15,476 bases of DNA from DASWOJ01 sp964242325 (GTDB lineage: Bacteria; Pseudomonadota; Alphaproteobacteria; Acetobacterales; Acetobacteraceae): NCBI GenBank assembly GCA_964242325.1, contig CAXTCI010000135.1:1-15476 (forward strand), in the 5' to 3' direction. The position numbers were made by a program, and so were the translations under genes. How positions within the stretch are numbered: the stretch's first letter is position 1; every line of letters starts with the position of its first letter. Positions 1 through 6,501 of this stretch are shown piece by piece. Under the pieces are notes generated by a model. The model was not told the origin of the DNA. It did not search any database and worked only from the letters and a program-made list of their open reading frames with translations.

Positions 1-425
1 GCCTGGGCGTTGCTGCCGATCTCGATGCGGCGGGGCTTCAGAGCCTCGGGCACCACACGCTTCAGACCAACGTGCAGCAGACCGTTTTGCAACTCGGCGC
101 CGTCCACGACGATGTGGTCGGCCAACACGAACCGCCGCTCGAACGCACGACCGGCAATGCCGCGATACAGGACCTCACCCTTGTTCTGCTCGGCCTTCAC
201 GCGGCCTGCGATCACCAGGGTGTTCTCCTTGACCGTCATCTCCAGGTCGTCCTGGCCGAAACCGGCTACGGCCATCGTCAGGCGATAGCTGTCGTCACCA
301 GTACGCTCGATGTTGTAAGGGGGATAGGCGGGGGCCGCCGCAGTCTCCTGGGCGGTGTCCATCAGGCGAACCAGACGGTCGAAGCCGATGGCAGTACGGA
401 ATAGCGGTGCGAAATCATACGTCAC
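1..425 (-). CDS. ibpA: IbpA-type small heat shock protein (Hsp20), C-terminus cut by window edge
   Basis: This is an ATP-independent cytoplasmic holdase that binds unfolding proteins and passes them to DnaK/ClpB. The reverse strand reads 141 codons before the window ends. The N-terminus (MTYDFAPLFRTAIGFDRL) and the segment around residues 34-38 (YPPYN) follow the E. coli IbpA pattern. The alpha-crystallin domain spans about residues 34-125, with the AGF motif at 54-56 and GLL at 115-117. The C-terminal IEI motif (134-136), which mediates oligomer contacts in this family, is present, so only a few residues are missing. The start is GTG at 425, chosen because GGAGGT (revcomp of 431-436) sits 5 nt upstream; no ATG fits in this frame. 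Family and start are well supported. The exact paralogue name (ibpA versus hspA/hspD) is less certain. Confidence 0.93.
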   Translation of the reverse strand, partial: MTYDFAPLFRTAIGFDRLVRLMDTAQETAAAPAYPPYNIERTGDDSYRLTMAVAGFGQDDLEMTVKENTLVIAGRVKAEQNKGEVLYRGIAGRAFERRFVLADHIVVDGAELQNGLLHVGLKRVVPEALKPRRIEIGSNAQ

Positions 426-518
426 AGTAAACCTCCAATGAAGCAAGGTCGATTTGTTGAGCCGCCCTAGTGGGCCGACCCGGTTCAGTCTCCGAAGCCT
501 CATATGAGCGCCTCGGAC
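426..518 (-). promoter_or_regulatory. Candidate ROSE-type RNA thermometer in the small heat-shock gene leader
   Basis: The 5' leader between the predicted promoter and the GTG start is about 93 nt. Its last hairpin pairs the Shine-Dalgarno GGAGG (432-436 region) with an upstream CCTTGCT. TTGCT (revcomp of 442-446) matches the UYGCU signature of ROSE elements, leaving the G bulged opposite the Shine-Dalgarno, as in known ROSE hairpins. A further hairpin lies at 491-517 (8-bp stem with one G-U pair; the loop itself holds the palindrome CTCATATGAG). A short GCCC/GGGC hairpin lies between them. ROSE elements are known to block translation of Hsp20 genes at low temperature and melt on heat shock. 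The motif and position are seen directly; thermometer function is inferred. Confidence 0.7.
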
Positions 519-523
519 TACCC

Positions 524-567
524 CAAAATGAGAAGCGCCGCCCCCCGGTTCAAGAGGAGACGGCGCT
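524..567 (-). terminator. Rho-independent terminator of rpmE
   Basis: Read on the minus strand, AGCGCCG (revcomp of 561-567) pairs with CGGCGCT (revcomp of 534-540). The stem extends inward by C-G and T-G pairs to about 12 bp around a short loop, and is followed by the T-rich TTCTCATTTT. It lies 34 bases past the rpmE stop codon. The hairpin contains the -35 box of the downstream heat-shock promoter, and the T-tract overlaps its -10. Confidence 0.65.
525..554 (-). promoter_or_regulatory. Sigma-32 (RpoH)-like promoter of the small heat-shock gene
   Basis: On the minus strand, CTTGAA (revcomp of 549-554) is followed after 17 nt by TCATTTT (revcomp of 525-531). This resembles the RpoH pattern of CTTGAA plus a C/T-A-T-rich -10 element. 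Transcription would begin near 517-519, placing the whole ROSE-like leader in the mRNA. The -35 is a strong match; the -10 is only partial. Confidence 0.55.
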
Positions 568-601
568 GCATGCTTGCAAATTTTCGGCGAAGGGGTGCGG
601 C

Positions 602-826
602 TTACTTCTTCATCCCCAGCCCGGCGAACTTCTTGTTGAACTTCGCCACCTGGCCGCCGGTGTCCATCATCCGCTGCACGCCGGTCCAGGCCGGGTGGGA
701 CTTGGGATCGATGTCCAGACGCATGGTGTCTCCGGCCTTGCCGGCGCAGGTCTTGGTCTTGAAGGTGGTGCCATCGGTCATGATGACGGTGATCTCGTGA
801 TACTCGGGATGGATGCCGGGCTTCAT
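602..826 (-). CDS. rpmE: 50S ribosomal protein L31 (bL31, zinc-independent type)
   Basis: This is a 74-residue large-subunit ribosomal protein that helps bridge the 50S and 30S subunits. Diagnostic stretches are MKPGIHPEYHEITVIMTDGT at the N-terminus, then SHPAWTG, and FNKKFAGLG near the C-terminus. The four zinc-binding cysteines of E. coli RpmE (16, 18, 37, 40) are replaced (M16, D18, then D and S in the second pair). The only cysteine is C27, so this is the cysteine-free, zinc-independent form. The ATG at 826 is preceded by AAGGA about 7 nt upstream. The minus-strand frame stays open far upstream of the ATG, but those residues have no L31 similarity and were excluded. The length is normal for the family. 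Confidence 0.96.
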   Translation of the reverse strand: MKPGIHPEYHEITVIMTDGTTFKTKTCAGKAGDTMRLDIDPKSHPAWTGVQRMMDTGGQVAKFNKKFAGLGMKK

Positions 827-844
827 GGTTGGTTCCTTGTGGCG

Positions 845-866
845 GCCGCCGATACCGACCGGCGGC
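845..866 (-). promoter_or_regulatory. Hairpin in the rpmE leader
   Basis: GCCGCCG (845-851) and CGGCGGC (860-866) form a perfect 7-bp inverted repeat around an 8-nt loop, just upstream of the rpmE Shine-Dalgarno. Ribosomal protein leaders, including several L31 leader RNA families, often carry regulatory hairpins, but this one does not match any that I recognise. It may be incidental in GC-rich DNA. Confidence 0.35.
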
Positions 867-876
867 GAAGATCCAC

Positions 877-906
877 CGTATAGGAGGTGCATGGTCCCTA
901 TCGCAA
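877..906 (-). promoter_or_regulatory. Possible housekeeping promoter of rpmE
   Basis: On the minus strand, TTGCGA (revcomp of 901-906) and TATACG (revcomp of 877-882) are separated by 18 nt. Transcription would start about 45 nt before the rpmE ATG and include the leader hairpin. This is a plausible sigma-70 match, judged by eye only. Confidence 0.35.
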
Positions 907-935
907 GGCTTTGGACTCCATCCGGCAGGCCGTAG

Positions 936-1997
936 TCACGGGAACTCCCGCCGGGGAGGAAGCACCTCGATCTCACCGCATTCACCGCGTTGCCGTGAGG
1001 CGACGACCCATTGGCCGTCCCGGAACCTATAGGTTTGATAGGTTTGCAGCGGTTGCCCACTTCTACTGCCCTGGCACGATATGGACACGATTTCTTCGGT
1101 CCCGCCGGAACGTGCGGGCACGATCTGCCAGCCCGCGCGCAGGGTGATGTCCAGATAGATGGGGCCGCCGCCGATCCCGCCGCGCTCGGCGACAGCCTCG
1201 ACAGGATCAAGGCGCCGCTCCGAGGGGACGAGGAGCTGTGTATCGAGACCGTTGTTGACTCCCATTCCGGTCCTGTAATCCACGTCTAGCAGGAACGCCG
1301 GGGAGGGCAGCCCATGCAACGGAGCCGGCTTGATGTCCGCCAACGGGCGCTCCAGCCGCTTTTGCGCGATGACGGCGCCGGATGCGGAGACCAGGAGCAG
1401 TTGGGCGTTCAGGAAAGGATGCCGCTCGAACTCGGCCAGGAGCGGATCGCCCTGTTCGAACATCATGTAAGGGTTGCCGCCGTTTCCCTGCGTTAGTTCC
1501 ATCAAGGTCGGGGTGATCCGCCGATCCCGCAGGATCACGAGGGTGTCGCCGCCCGTGCCCCCGACCGGCACGCGTTGCGCGACGGAGTAGCCGTTCGGCA
1601 TCGGCAACGCTGGGCCGCCCTGCGTCGCCGGGGCAGGCGCTTGCGCGGCGGAGGTCGCCGGCTGGAAATCTATGTTGGGCACCACCATCGTGCCGGCCGC
1701 CATGCCGCCAACGCCGTCGTAGGTTACGATGGAGGTGTTCCTGAACGCCTGCTGCACCGTGACCCGGGTGCCGAGCGGGATGTCGATGCATCCGCCCGAC
1801 CCCGCCACGGCCAGGTCTTCGGCCTTGGGAAAGGGCGCGTGCGTCCGGCTGTCGCCGCCGGGCAGCGTCAGCTTGCCGAGCGCCTCGGCCGACGAGCACA
1901 TTACGCCTGGCTTGATCGCGACGAGATCGGCGGCGGTTGCAGGACTGCTTGCCAGCGCGACGCCCACGATTTTCATGACCAAGCCTGCAAACCGCAT
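936..1997 (-). CDS. Exported protein of unknown function
   Basis: A 353-residue protein that I do not recognise by name. Residues 1-23 look like a signal peptide (hydrophobic stretch ending SSPATAA), so it is probably periplasmic or secreted; a second in-frame ATG at residue 8 could also be the start. The mature part opens with a compact segment (about 24-95) holding two cysteines (VMCSS and GGCID) and an IDIPLGTRVTV turn, which could form a small disulfide-bonded beta domain. A Pro/Ala-rich linker follows near 110-130. The C-terminal part (about 190-353) has another cysteine pair (SISCQG, GECGE) and a YRFRDGQW stretch typical of beta-sheet repeats. There are no enzymatic motifs. It lies 172 bp downstream of the oxidoreductase gene on the same strand, so co-transcription is possible but unproven. 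The four-cysteine pattern fits an oxidising compartment. Confidence 0.75.
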   Translation of the reverse strand: MRFAGLVMKIVGVALASSPATAADLVAIKPGVMCSSAEALGKLTLPGGDSRTHAPFPKAEDLAVAGSGGCIDIPLGTRVTVQQAFRNTSIVTYDGVGGMAAGTMVVPNIDFQPATSAAQAPAPATQGGPALPMPNGYSVAQRVPVGGTGGDTLVILRDRRITPTLMELTQGNGGNPYMMFEQGDPLLAEFERHPFLNAQLLLVSASGAVIAQKRLERPLADIKPAPLHGLPSPAFLLDVDYRTGMGVNNGLDTQLLVPSERRLDPVEAVAERGGIGGGPIYLDITLRAGWQIVPARSGGTEEIVSISCQGSRSGQPLQTYQTYRFRDGQWVVASRQRGECGEIEVLPPRREFP

Positions 1998-2169
1998 CGC
2001 ACGCCGCCCCTGGTTCCGAGCGACAAATTTTGCTCAGGGTGCCAGGGACGATCAAGCCTGTTGTCCGCAGCCGCCTCGACGCCCCTGTGGAAGCTGCTGA
2101 AGCCGACCGGCAGCGGAGGCCAGACCTCAAAGGAAAGCAGGCAACCCCGGCGGCAAGCTTTCGTGCGTT

Positions 2170-3246
2170 TCAGTGCCTGCTGCGCTGATACTGCACCGGC
2201 AGGTCAAGCGGCGCGTGCAGCGTGTCCGCCGCGCGCAGGGTCCAGGCAGGGTCCGCCAGCACGGCGCGCCCGATGAACACGATGTCGGCCCGTTCATTGC
2301 CGAGGATTTCCTCTGCCTGATCTGCCGAGCGGATCATGCCCACGGCGCCGGTGGCGATCCCCGCGTCCCGCCGGATGCGGTCGGCGTAGGGCACCTGGTA
2401 GCCTGGATGCACCGAGGGGATGCGCGCCGCCGGCGACACGCCGCCCGTCGAGCAATCGATTAGGTCAACGTCGCCGCGCGCCCGCAGCCAGCGCGCAACC
2501 TCCACGGTGTCATCCGCGGTCAGTCCGCCCTGCATCCAATCGGTGCAGGAAAGGCGGACGAACAGCGGCAGGTCGTCCGGCCACTCCGCCCGCACGGCGT
2601 CCAGCACCTCCATCAGCAGGCGCGCCCGTCCCGCGAGGTCGCCGCCATATCCGTCGTTGCGCCTGTTGGAGATCGGCGACAGCGCGGAGTGCAGCAGGTA
2701 GCCGTGCGCCGCGTGCATCTCCACGACCTTGAACCCGGCCTGCCTCGCCATGGCGACGGAGGCGGCGAACTCGGCCACGATGCCGTGCAGCTCGGCGGCG
2801 GACATCTCGTGCGGCGGCGGCGAGTTGTCGTGGAACGGGATGCCGCTGAGCGCCTGCGCCTCCCAGCCGCCGTCGGACGGCAGCAGCGCCTTGCCGCCTT
2901 CCCAGGGGCGCTGGCTGCTCGCCTTGCGTCCGGCATGGCTGATCTGGATGCCCGGCACCGCGCCGCTGTAGGTAATCAGCGTGGCGAGCCGGCGCAGGAA
3001 CTCGCCATGCTCCGCCCGGTAGGCGCCCAGGCAGCCCGGCGTGATCCGGCCGATGGCGGAAGTGTGCGTCGCCTCGGTGAACACGATGCCGGGTCCGGCG
3101 GCGGCCTTGGAGCCTAGGGTCTGCACGTGCCAGTCCCAGCCCAGCCCGTCATCTGCGCTGTACTGGCACATCGGCGATACCGCGATCCGGTTGCGGGCCG
3201 TGACGGAGCGGAAGGTGATAGGCTGGAACAGCAGCGGGACGGCCAT
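2170..3246 (-). CDS. NADPH-dependent flavin oxidoreductase, Old Yellow Enzyme family (YqjM/NamA/XenA-like)
   Basis: A 358-residue FMN TIM-barrel enzyme that reduces activated C=C bonds of alpha,beta-unsaturated aldehydes, ketones or nitro compounds using NAD(P)H. It belongs to the thermophilic-like class. C27 and Y29 (SPMCQY) match the redox-tuning Cys26/Tyr28 of B. subtilis YqjM. Q101 (QISHAGRK) and R231 bind FMN in the family. H178 and H181 (MHAAHGYLLH) are the substrate-binding pair, and Y183 follows. NRRNDGYGG is the usual family motif. The ATG at 3246 gives the canonical N-terminus MAVPLLFQPI, with AAAGG-like bases about 8 nt upstream; the frame upstream runs into the repeat array and gap and is not coding. 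The natural substrate is unknown; detoxification of electrophiles is the usual guess. It is transcribed divergently from pdxY across the repeat array. Confidence 0.94.
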   Translation of the reverse strand: MAVPLLFQPITFRSVTARNRIAVSPMCQYSADDGLGWDWHVQTLGSKAAAGPGIVFTEATHTSAIGRITPGCLGAYRAEHGEFLRRLATLITYSGAVPGIQISHAGRKASSQRPWEGGKALLPSDGGWEAQALSGIPFHDNSPPPHEMSAAELHGIVAEFAASVAMARQAGFKVVEMHAAHGYLLHSALSPISNRRNDGYGGDLAGRARLLMEVLDAVRAEWPDDLPLFVRLSCTDWMQGGLTADDTVEVARWLRARGDVDLIDCSTGGVSPAARIPSVHPGYQVPYADRIRRDAGIATGAVGMIRSADQAEEILGNERADIVFIGRAVLADPAWTLRAADTLHAPLDLPVQYQRSRH

Positions 3247-3300
3247 GATGCGCCTTTCGGGTAGGGAGTAGGGCCTGGCGATAGCCGCCGCATGCCCGTC

Positions 3301-3534
3301 CGGCAACCCCGTCGACCCCAGGGACAACACCGTTGACCCGGGGGCAACACCGTTGACCCGGGGGCAACACCGTTGCCCCNNNNNNNNNNNNNNNNNNNNN
3401 NNNNNNNNNNNNNNNNNNNNNNNNNNNNNNNNNNNNNNNNNNNNNNNNNNNNNNNNNNNNNNNNNNNNNNNNNNNNNNNCAACACCGTTGACCCGGGGGC
3501 AACACCGTTGACCCGGGGGCAACACCGTTGCCCC
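3301..3534. repeat. Array of 20-bp palindromic tandem repeats interrupted by a scaffold gap
   Basis: The unit CAACACCGTTGACCCGGGGG starts at 3325, 3345 and 3365, and again at 3480, 3500 and 3520, an exact 20-bp period. A degenerate copy starts near 3304. Each unit contains CAAC-acc-GTTG; the copies ending GTTGCCCC make a perfect 7-bp inverted repeat with a 3-nt loop, while the others have one mismatch. There are no unique spacers, so this is not a CRISPR. The array occupies the divergent intergenic region (3247-3630) between the oxidoreductase and pdxY, so it may overlap their promoters. I see no clear promoter there. Confidence 0.9.
3380..3479. other. Assembly gap (100 Ns)
   Basis: Exactly 100 Ns, the customary placeholder for a gap of unknown length. 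The 55 bases ending at 3379 are identical to the 55 bases starting at 3480, so the two contig ends probably overlap rather than being separated by unknown sequence, or extra repeat units have been collapsed. Confidence 0.97.
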
Positions 3535-3630
3535 CTCGGCGCGCCGCCGCTAGCGTCCGCGCCGCGCGGCGGCACCGGCAGGCATGTCGCCGCACCAGCC
3601 ACCGGGCGCATGCGGCGGGAGCCTGCCCCC

Positions 3631-4491
3631 TTGAACATCCTGTCCATCCAGTCCTGGGTCGCCTACGGCCATGTCGGTAATGCCGCCGCGGTGTTCCCGC
3701 TGCAGCGTCTGGGGGCCGAGGTTTGGGCCGTCAACACCGTGCAGTTCAGCAACCATCCGGGCTATGGCGCCTGGACCGGGCAGGTGTTCGGTGGCCAGGC
3801 CGTGCGGGAAGTCGTGGAGGGGATCGCCACCCGCGGCGTGCTGTCTGGCTGCGATGCGGTGCTGTCGGGCTACCTGGGCGACGCCGGGGTGGGTGAGGCC
3901 GTGCTGGACGCCGTTGCCCGGGTCCGTGCCGCCAACCCGGCGATGCTGTACTGCTGCGATCCCGTCATCGGCGACACCGGGCCGGGCGTCTTCGTCCGGC
4001 CGGGCATTCCCGAGCTGATGCGTGCCCAGGCGGTACCCGCCGCCGACATCCTGACGCCCAACAGCTTCGAACTCGAGTACCTGACCGGGCGCACCGTCCG
4101 TACCCGCGCGGACGCCGCCGCCGCGGTGGCGGCGCTGCAGGCCGCCATGGCGCCGGCCGGTCCGGCCACGGTGCTGGTCACCAGCATGCGCACCGACGAA
4201 ACGCCGGATGACGCCACGGACATGCTGGCCGCCAGCCGAACCGGGGCGTGGCTGCTGCGCACCCCGCTGCTGCCGATGCAGGTCAATGGCGCCGGGGATG
4301 CCATTGCCGCCTTGTTCCTGTTTCACCTTTTGCGGAGCGGCCACGCCGGGGAGGCGCTGGAAGCCGCGGGAAGCGCGGTGCACGGCCTGCTCCGCCGTAC
4401 TTTGGCCGCAAAGTCGCGCGAGATCCTGCTGATCGAGGCGCAAGAGGAGTTCGTGGCACCGGGCCGTTGGTTCAGCGCGGAACAATTCTGA
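3631..4491 (+). CDS. pdxY: Pyridoxal kinase PdxY
   Basis: This enzyme phosphorylates pyridoxal with ATP to give pyridoxal 5'-phosphate (vitamin B6 salvage) and belongs to the ribokinase-like superfamily. The N-terminus (NILSIQSWVAYGHVGN), then NTVQFSNHPGYGAWTG, DAVLSGYLGDA and CDPVIGD follow E. coli PdxY closely. The anion-hole/catalytic motif NGAGD is at 219-223, with D223 as the expected base. The TTG at 3631 is preferred: it gives 286 residues (E. coli has 287), begins exactly at the conserved NILSIQS, and has GGGAG 9 nt upstream. An in-frame ATG at 3610 would add seven non-conserved residues and has no clear Shine-Dalgarno. The frame is open further upstream through the gap, but that part is repeat DNA. 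No pdxH or other B6 genes are in view. Confidence 0.93.
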   Translation: MNILSIQSWVAYGHVGNAAAVFPLQRLGAEVWAVNTVQFSNHPGYGAWTGQVFGGQAVREVVEGIATRGVLSGCDAVLSGYLGDAGVGEAVLDAVARVRAANPAMLYCCDPVIGDTGPGVFVRPGIPELMRAQAVPAADILTPNSFELEYLTGRTVRTRADAAAAVAALQAAMAPAGPATVLVTSMRTDETPDDATDMLAASRTGAWLLRTPLLPMQVNGAGDAIAALFLFHLLRSGHAGEALEAAGSAVHGLLRRTLAAKSREILLIEAQEEFVAPGRWFSAEQF

Positions 4492-4627
4492 ACCGCAGCC
4501 GCAAACCATCGTTCTCTGCCGTGTTCTCGCCTTCTTGTCAGAAGATGATCACGGCGGGACGGGCGAAATCGCCTGGACCGCCCATGATTAAGTGCCTTCC
4601 CATCACCTGCTCGCTGCGGATGGTCAC

Positions 4628-6403
4628 ATGCGATTTACTAAGGTTTACCGTCGCGCCTTGGCCGTTCTTGCCGGTGACCGCCGGCTGGTCGCCATGCTGG
4701 GATTCGCCAACATCCTTGTTGCCGGATTGCAGTTCCTTGACCCGCTGCTGTTCGGCCGGGTCATCGGGCTGCTGACGCGCTCGGATGGCATGGAGCGCAG
4801 CGCCCTGTGGACGGAAGCGGGGCAACTGCTCGCCATCTGGTTCGCCGTGGGCGCCGGGTCGATCCTGGCCAACATCGCGACGTCGCTCCACTCGGAGCGC
4901 ATGGCGCACCGGAACCGCCTGTCGGTGATGAACCGCTACTTCGGGCACGTGCTGTCCTTGCCGCTGTCGTTTCACGGTGACATCCACTCGGGACGGCTGA
5001 TGAAGGTGATGCTGGGCGGATCGGACAGCCTGTTCGGGCTGTGGCTGACCTTCTTCAAGGACCAGTTGTCCACCATCGTCGCCGTGGTCCTGTTGCTGCC
5101 GCTGACGTTCATGCTCAACTGGCGGCTGGCGCTGACCTTGGTGGTGCTGGTGATCGTGCTGGTCACGTTGACGACGCTGGTGGTGCAGAAGACGGAAGCT
5201 GGGCAGCGCCGGGTCGAGCACTTTCATTCGCACCTTGCCGGCACGGCGCAGGACGCCCTGGCCAACGTCATGGTGGTGCAGTCGTTCACCCGGCTGCAGG
5301 CGGAAAGCCGCTTGTTCGGGCAGATCGTGGATGACGTGATCCGCTATCAGTTTCCGGTGCTGACATGGTGGGCCGTCGTCAATGTCCTGACGCGTGCCAG
5401 CAGCACCTTGGCGGTGATCTCCATCGTCGTGATCGGCACCCTGCTGCACATCGAAGGCCAGGCGACGGTCGGGGAGATCGTGTCCTTCATGGGGTTCGCG
5501 ACGCTGCTGATCGGGCGGATGGAGTCGGCGGTGCAGTTCGCCTCGCGCCTGTTCTTCCAGTTGCCGATCCTGGAGGACTTCTTCGGCGTGCTGGATGCCA
5601 AGTCGTCCGTGCCGGAGTTGGCGGACGCGGCGGAGCTGAGGGCCTCCCAGGGCGAGGTGGTGTTCGAGGGCGTGTCCTTCGCCTACCCCGGCGGTCCCCG
5701 CATCCTCGACCAGGTGTCGTTCACCGCCCGGCCTGGAACGTCGGTTGCCCTGGTCGGCCAAACCGGCGCCGGCAAGAGCACGGCGATGAACCTGTTGCAG
5801 CGCCTGTGGGACCCGGTTGAGGGCGTCGTGCGCATTGACGGACAGGACCTGCGCGGCGTGACGCTGGAGAGCCTGCGCCGGTCCATCGGGGTGGTGTTCC
5901 AGGAAAGCATGCTGTTCAACCGCTCGATCCGTGAGAACCTGCGGATCGGCCGCTATGACGCAACGGACGAGGAGTTGGAGCGGGCCTGCCGCCTGGCGGA
6001 CGCGCATGAGTTCATTATACGCCAGCCTCAAGGCTACTCCACCGTGGTGGGTGAACGCGGCACTACGTTGTCTGGTGGCCAGCGCCAACGCCTGGCGATT
6101 GCGCGTGCGCTGCTGAAGGACCCGCCGATCCTGATCCTGGACGAGGCGACGAGCGCGCTGGATGCCGCAACGGAGGCCCGGGTGTCCCGGGCGATGCAGA
6201 CCCTGATGAAGGGCCGCACGACGTTCATCATCGCCCATCGGCTCAGCACGGTGCGGGATGCCGACGAGATCTTGGTTTTCGACGGCGGCCGAATTGTCGA
6301 GCGCGGCAGCTTCGACGCGCTAATCGCCAAGCGCGGGCGCTTTGCCGACCTGGTGGCGACGCAGTTGGCCCCATCCGCGCAACCGGCGCTCGCCGCGGAG
6401 TGA
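4628..6403 (+). CDS. ndvA: NdvA/ChvA-like glucan exporter, fused ABC permease/ATPase
   Basis: A 591-residue inner-membrane ABC half-transporter that would act as a homodimer. In Rhizobium and Agrobacterium, NdvA/ChvA exports cyclic beta-1,2-glucan to the periplasm. The N-terminal half has about six membrane segments and the family-typical stretches LPLSFHGDIHSGRLMKVML, NWRLAL and WWAVVNVLTRAS. The ATPase domain starts near residue 340: Walker A GQTGAGKST at 377-385 (K383), signature LSGGQ at 481-485, Walker B ending D505-E506, H-loop H537. The ATG at 4628 gives the NdvA-like N-terminus (RFTKVYRRALAVL); a GTG at 4592 would add 12 unrelated residues. No cyclic glucan synthase (ndvB) is in the window, so the substrate is inferred from similarity alone and could be another glycan or lipid. 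The 136-bp space after pdxY shows no clear terminator. Confidence 0.88.
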   Translation: MRFTKVYRRALAVLAGDRRLVAMLGFANILVAGLQFLDPLLFGRVIGLLTRSDGMERSALWTEAGQLLAIWFAVGAGSILANIATSLHSERMAHRNRLSVMNRYFGHVLSLPLSFHGDIHSGRLMKVMLGGSDSLFGLWLTFFKDQLSTIVAVVLLLPLTFMLNWRLALTLVVLVIVLVTLTTLVVQKTEAGQRRVEHFHSHLAGTAQDALANVMVVQSFTRLQAESRLFGQIVDDVIRYQFPVLTWWAVVNVLTRASSTLAVISIVVIGTLLHIEGQATVGEIVSFMGFATLLIGRMESAVQFASRLFFQLPILEDFFGVLDAKSSVPELADAAELRASQGEVVFEGVSFAYPGGPRILDQVSFTARPGTSVALVGQTGAGKSTAMNLLQRLWDPVEGVVRIDGQDLRGVTLESLRRSIGVVFQESMLFNRSIRENLRIGRYDATDEELERACRLADAHEFIIRQPQGYSTVVGERGTTLSGGQRQRLAIARALLKDPPILILDEATSALDAATEARVSRAMQTLMKGRTTFIIAHRLSTVRDADEILVFDGGRIVERGSFDALIAKRGRFADLVATQLAPSAQPALAAE

Positions 6404-6489
6404 GGTTGCCAGGATGGATTGCTGCACCTGCTCAGCTACCGTTTGCAATCTGGAATGGTGATGGTGCACAGTTGACGATCCCATAGGTT

Positions 6490-6494
6490 GGAGG
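6490..6494 (+). promoter_or_regulatory. Strong Shine-Dalgarno of the CBS-domain gene
   Basis: GGAGG lies 7 nt before the ATG at 6502 and fixes the start of the CBS-domain gene. Confidence 0.7.
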
Positions 6495-6501
6495 ACCGTC
6501 C

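Noticed and set aside
1575..2276. Plus-strand open frame of 233 codons
   Set aside because: Arg-rich shadow crossing the exported-protein gene and the intergenic region, with no motif and no ribosome site.
3247..3525. N-terminal extension of the oxidoreductase into the repeat array and gap
   Set aside because: The extension is translated repeat DNA and Ns; the enzyme's conserved N-terminus begins at the ATG at 3246.
3301..3534. CRISPR array
   Set aside because: The units are contiguous with a 20-bp period and no unique spacers, and there are no cas genes nearby.
3373..3609. N-terminal extension of pdxY through the gap
   Set aside because: Same reason; PdxY homology begins at 3631, right after a Shine-Dalgarno.
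4538..6238. Minus-strand open frame of 566 codons opposite the ABC exporter
   Set aside because: His/Gln/Arg-rich shadow without motifs; the plus strand encodes a complete ABC transporter.
6423..6468. Inverted repeat TGCACC/GGTGCA after the ABC exporter
   Set aside because: Only 6-bp arms, a 34-nt loop and no T-tract; not convincing as a terminator.
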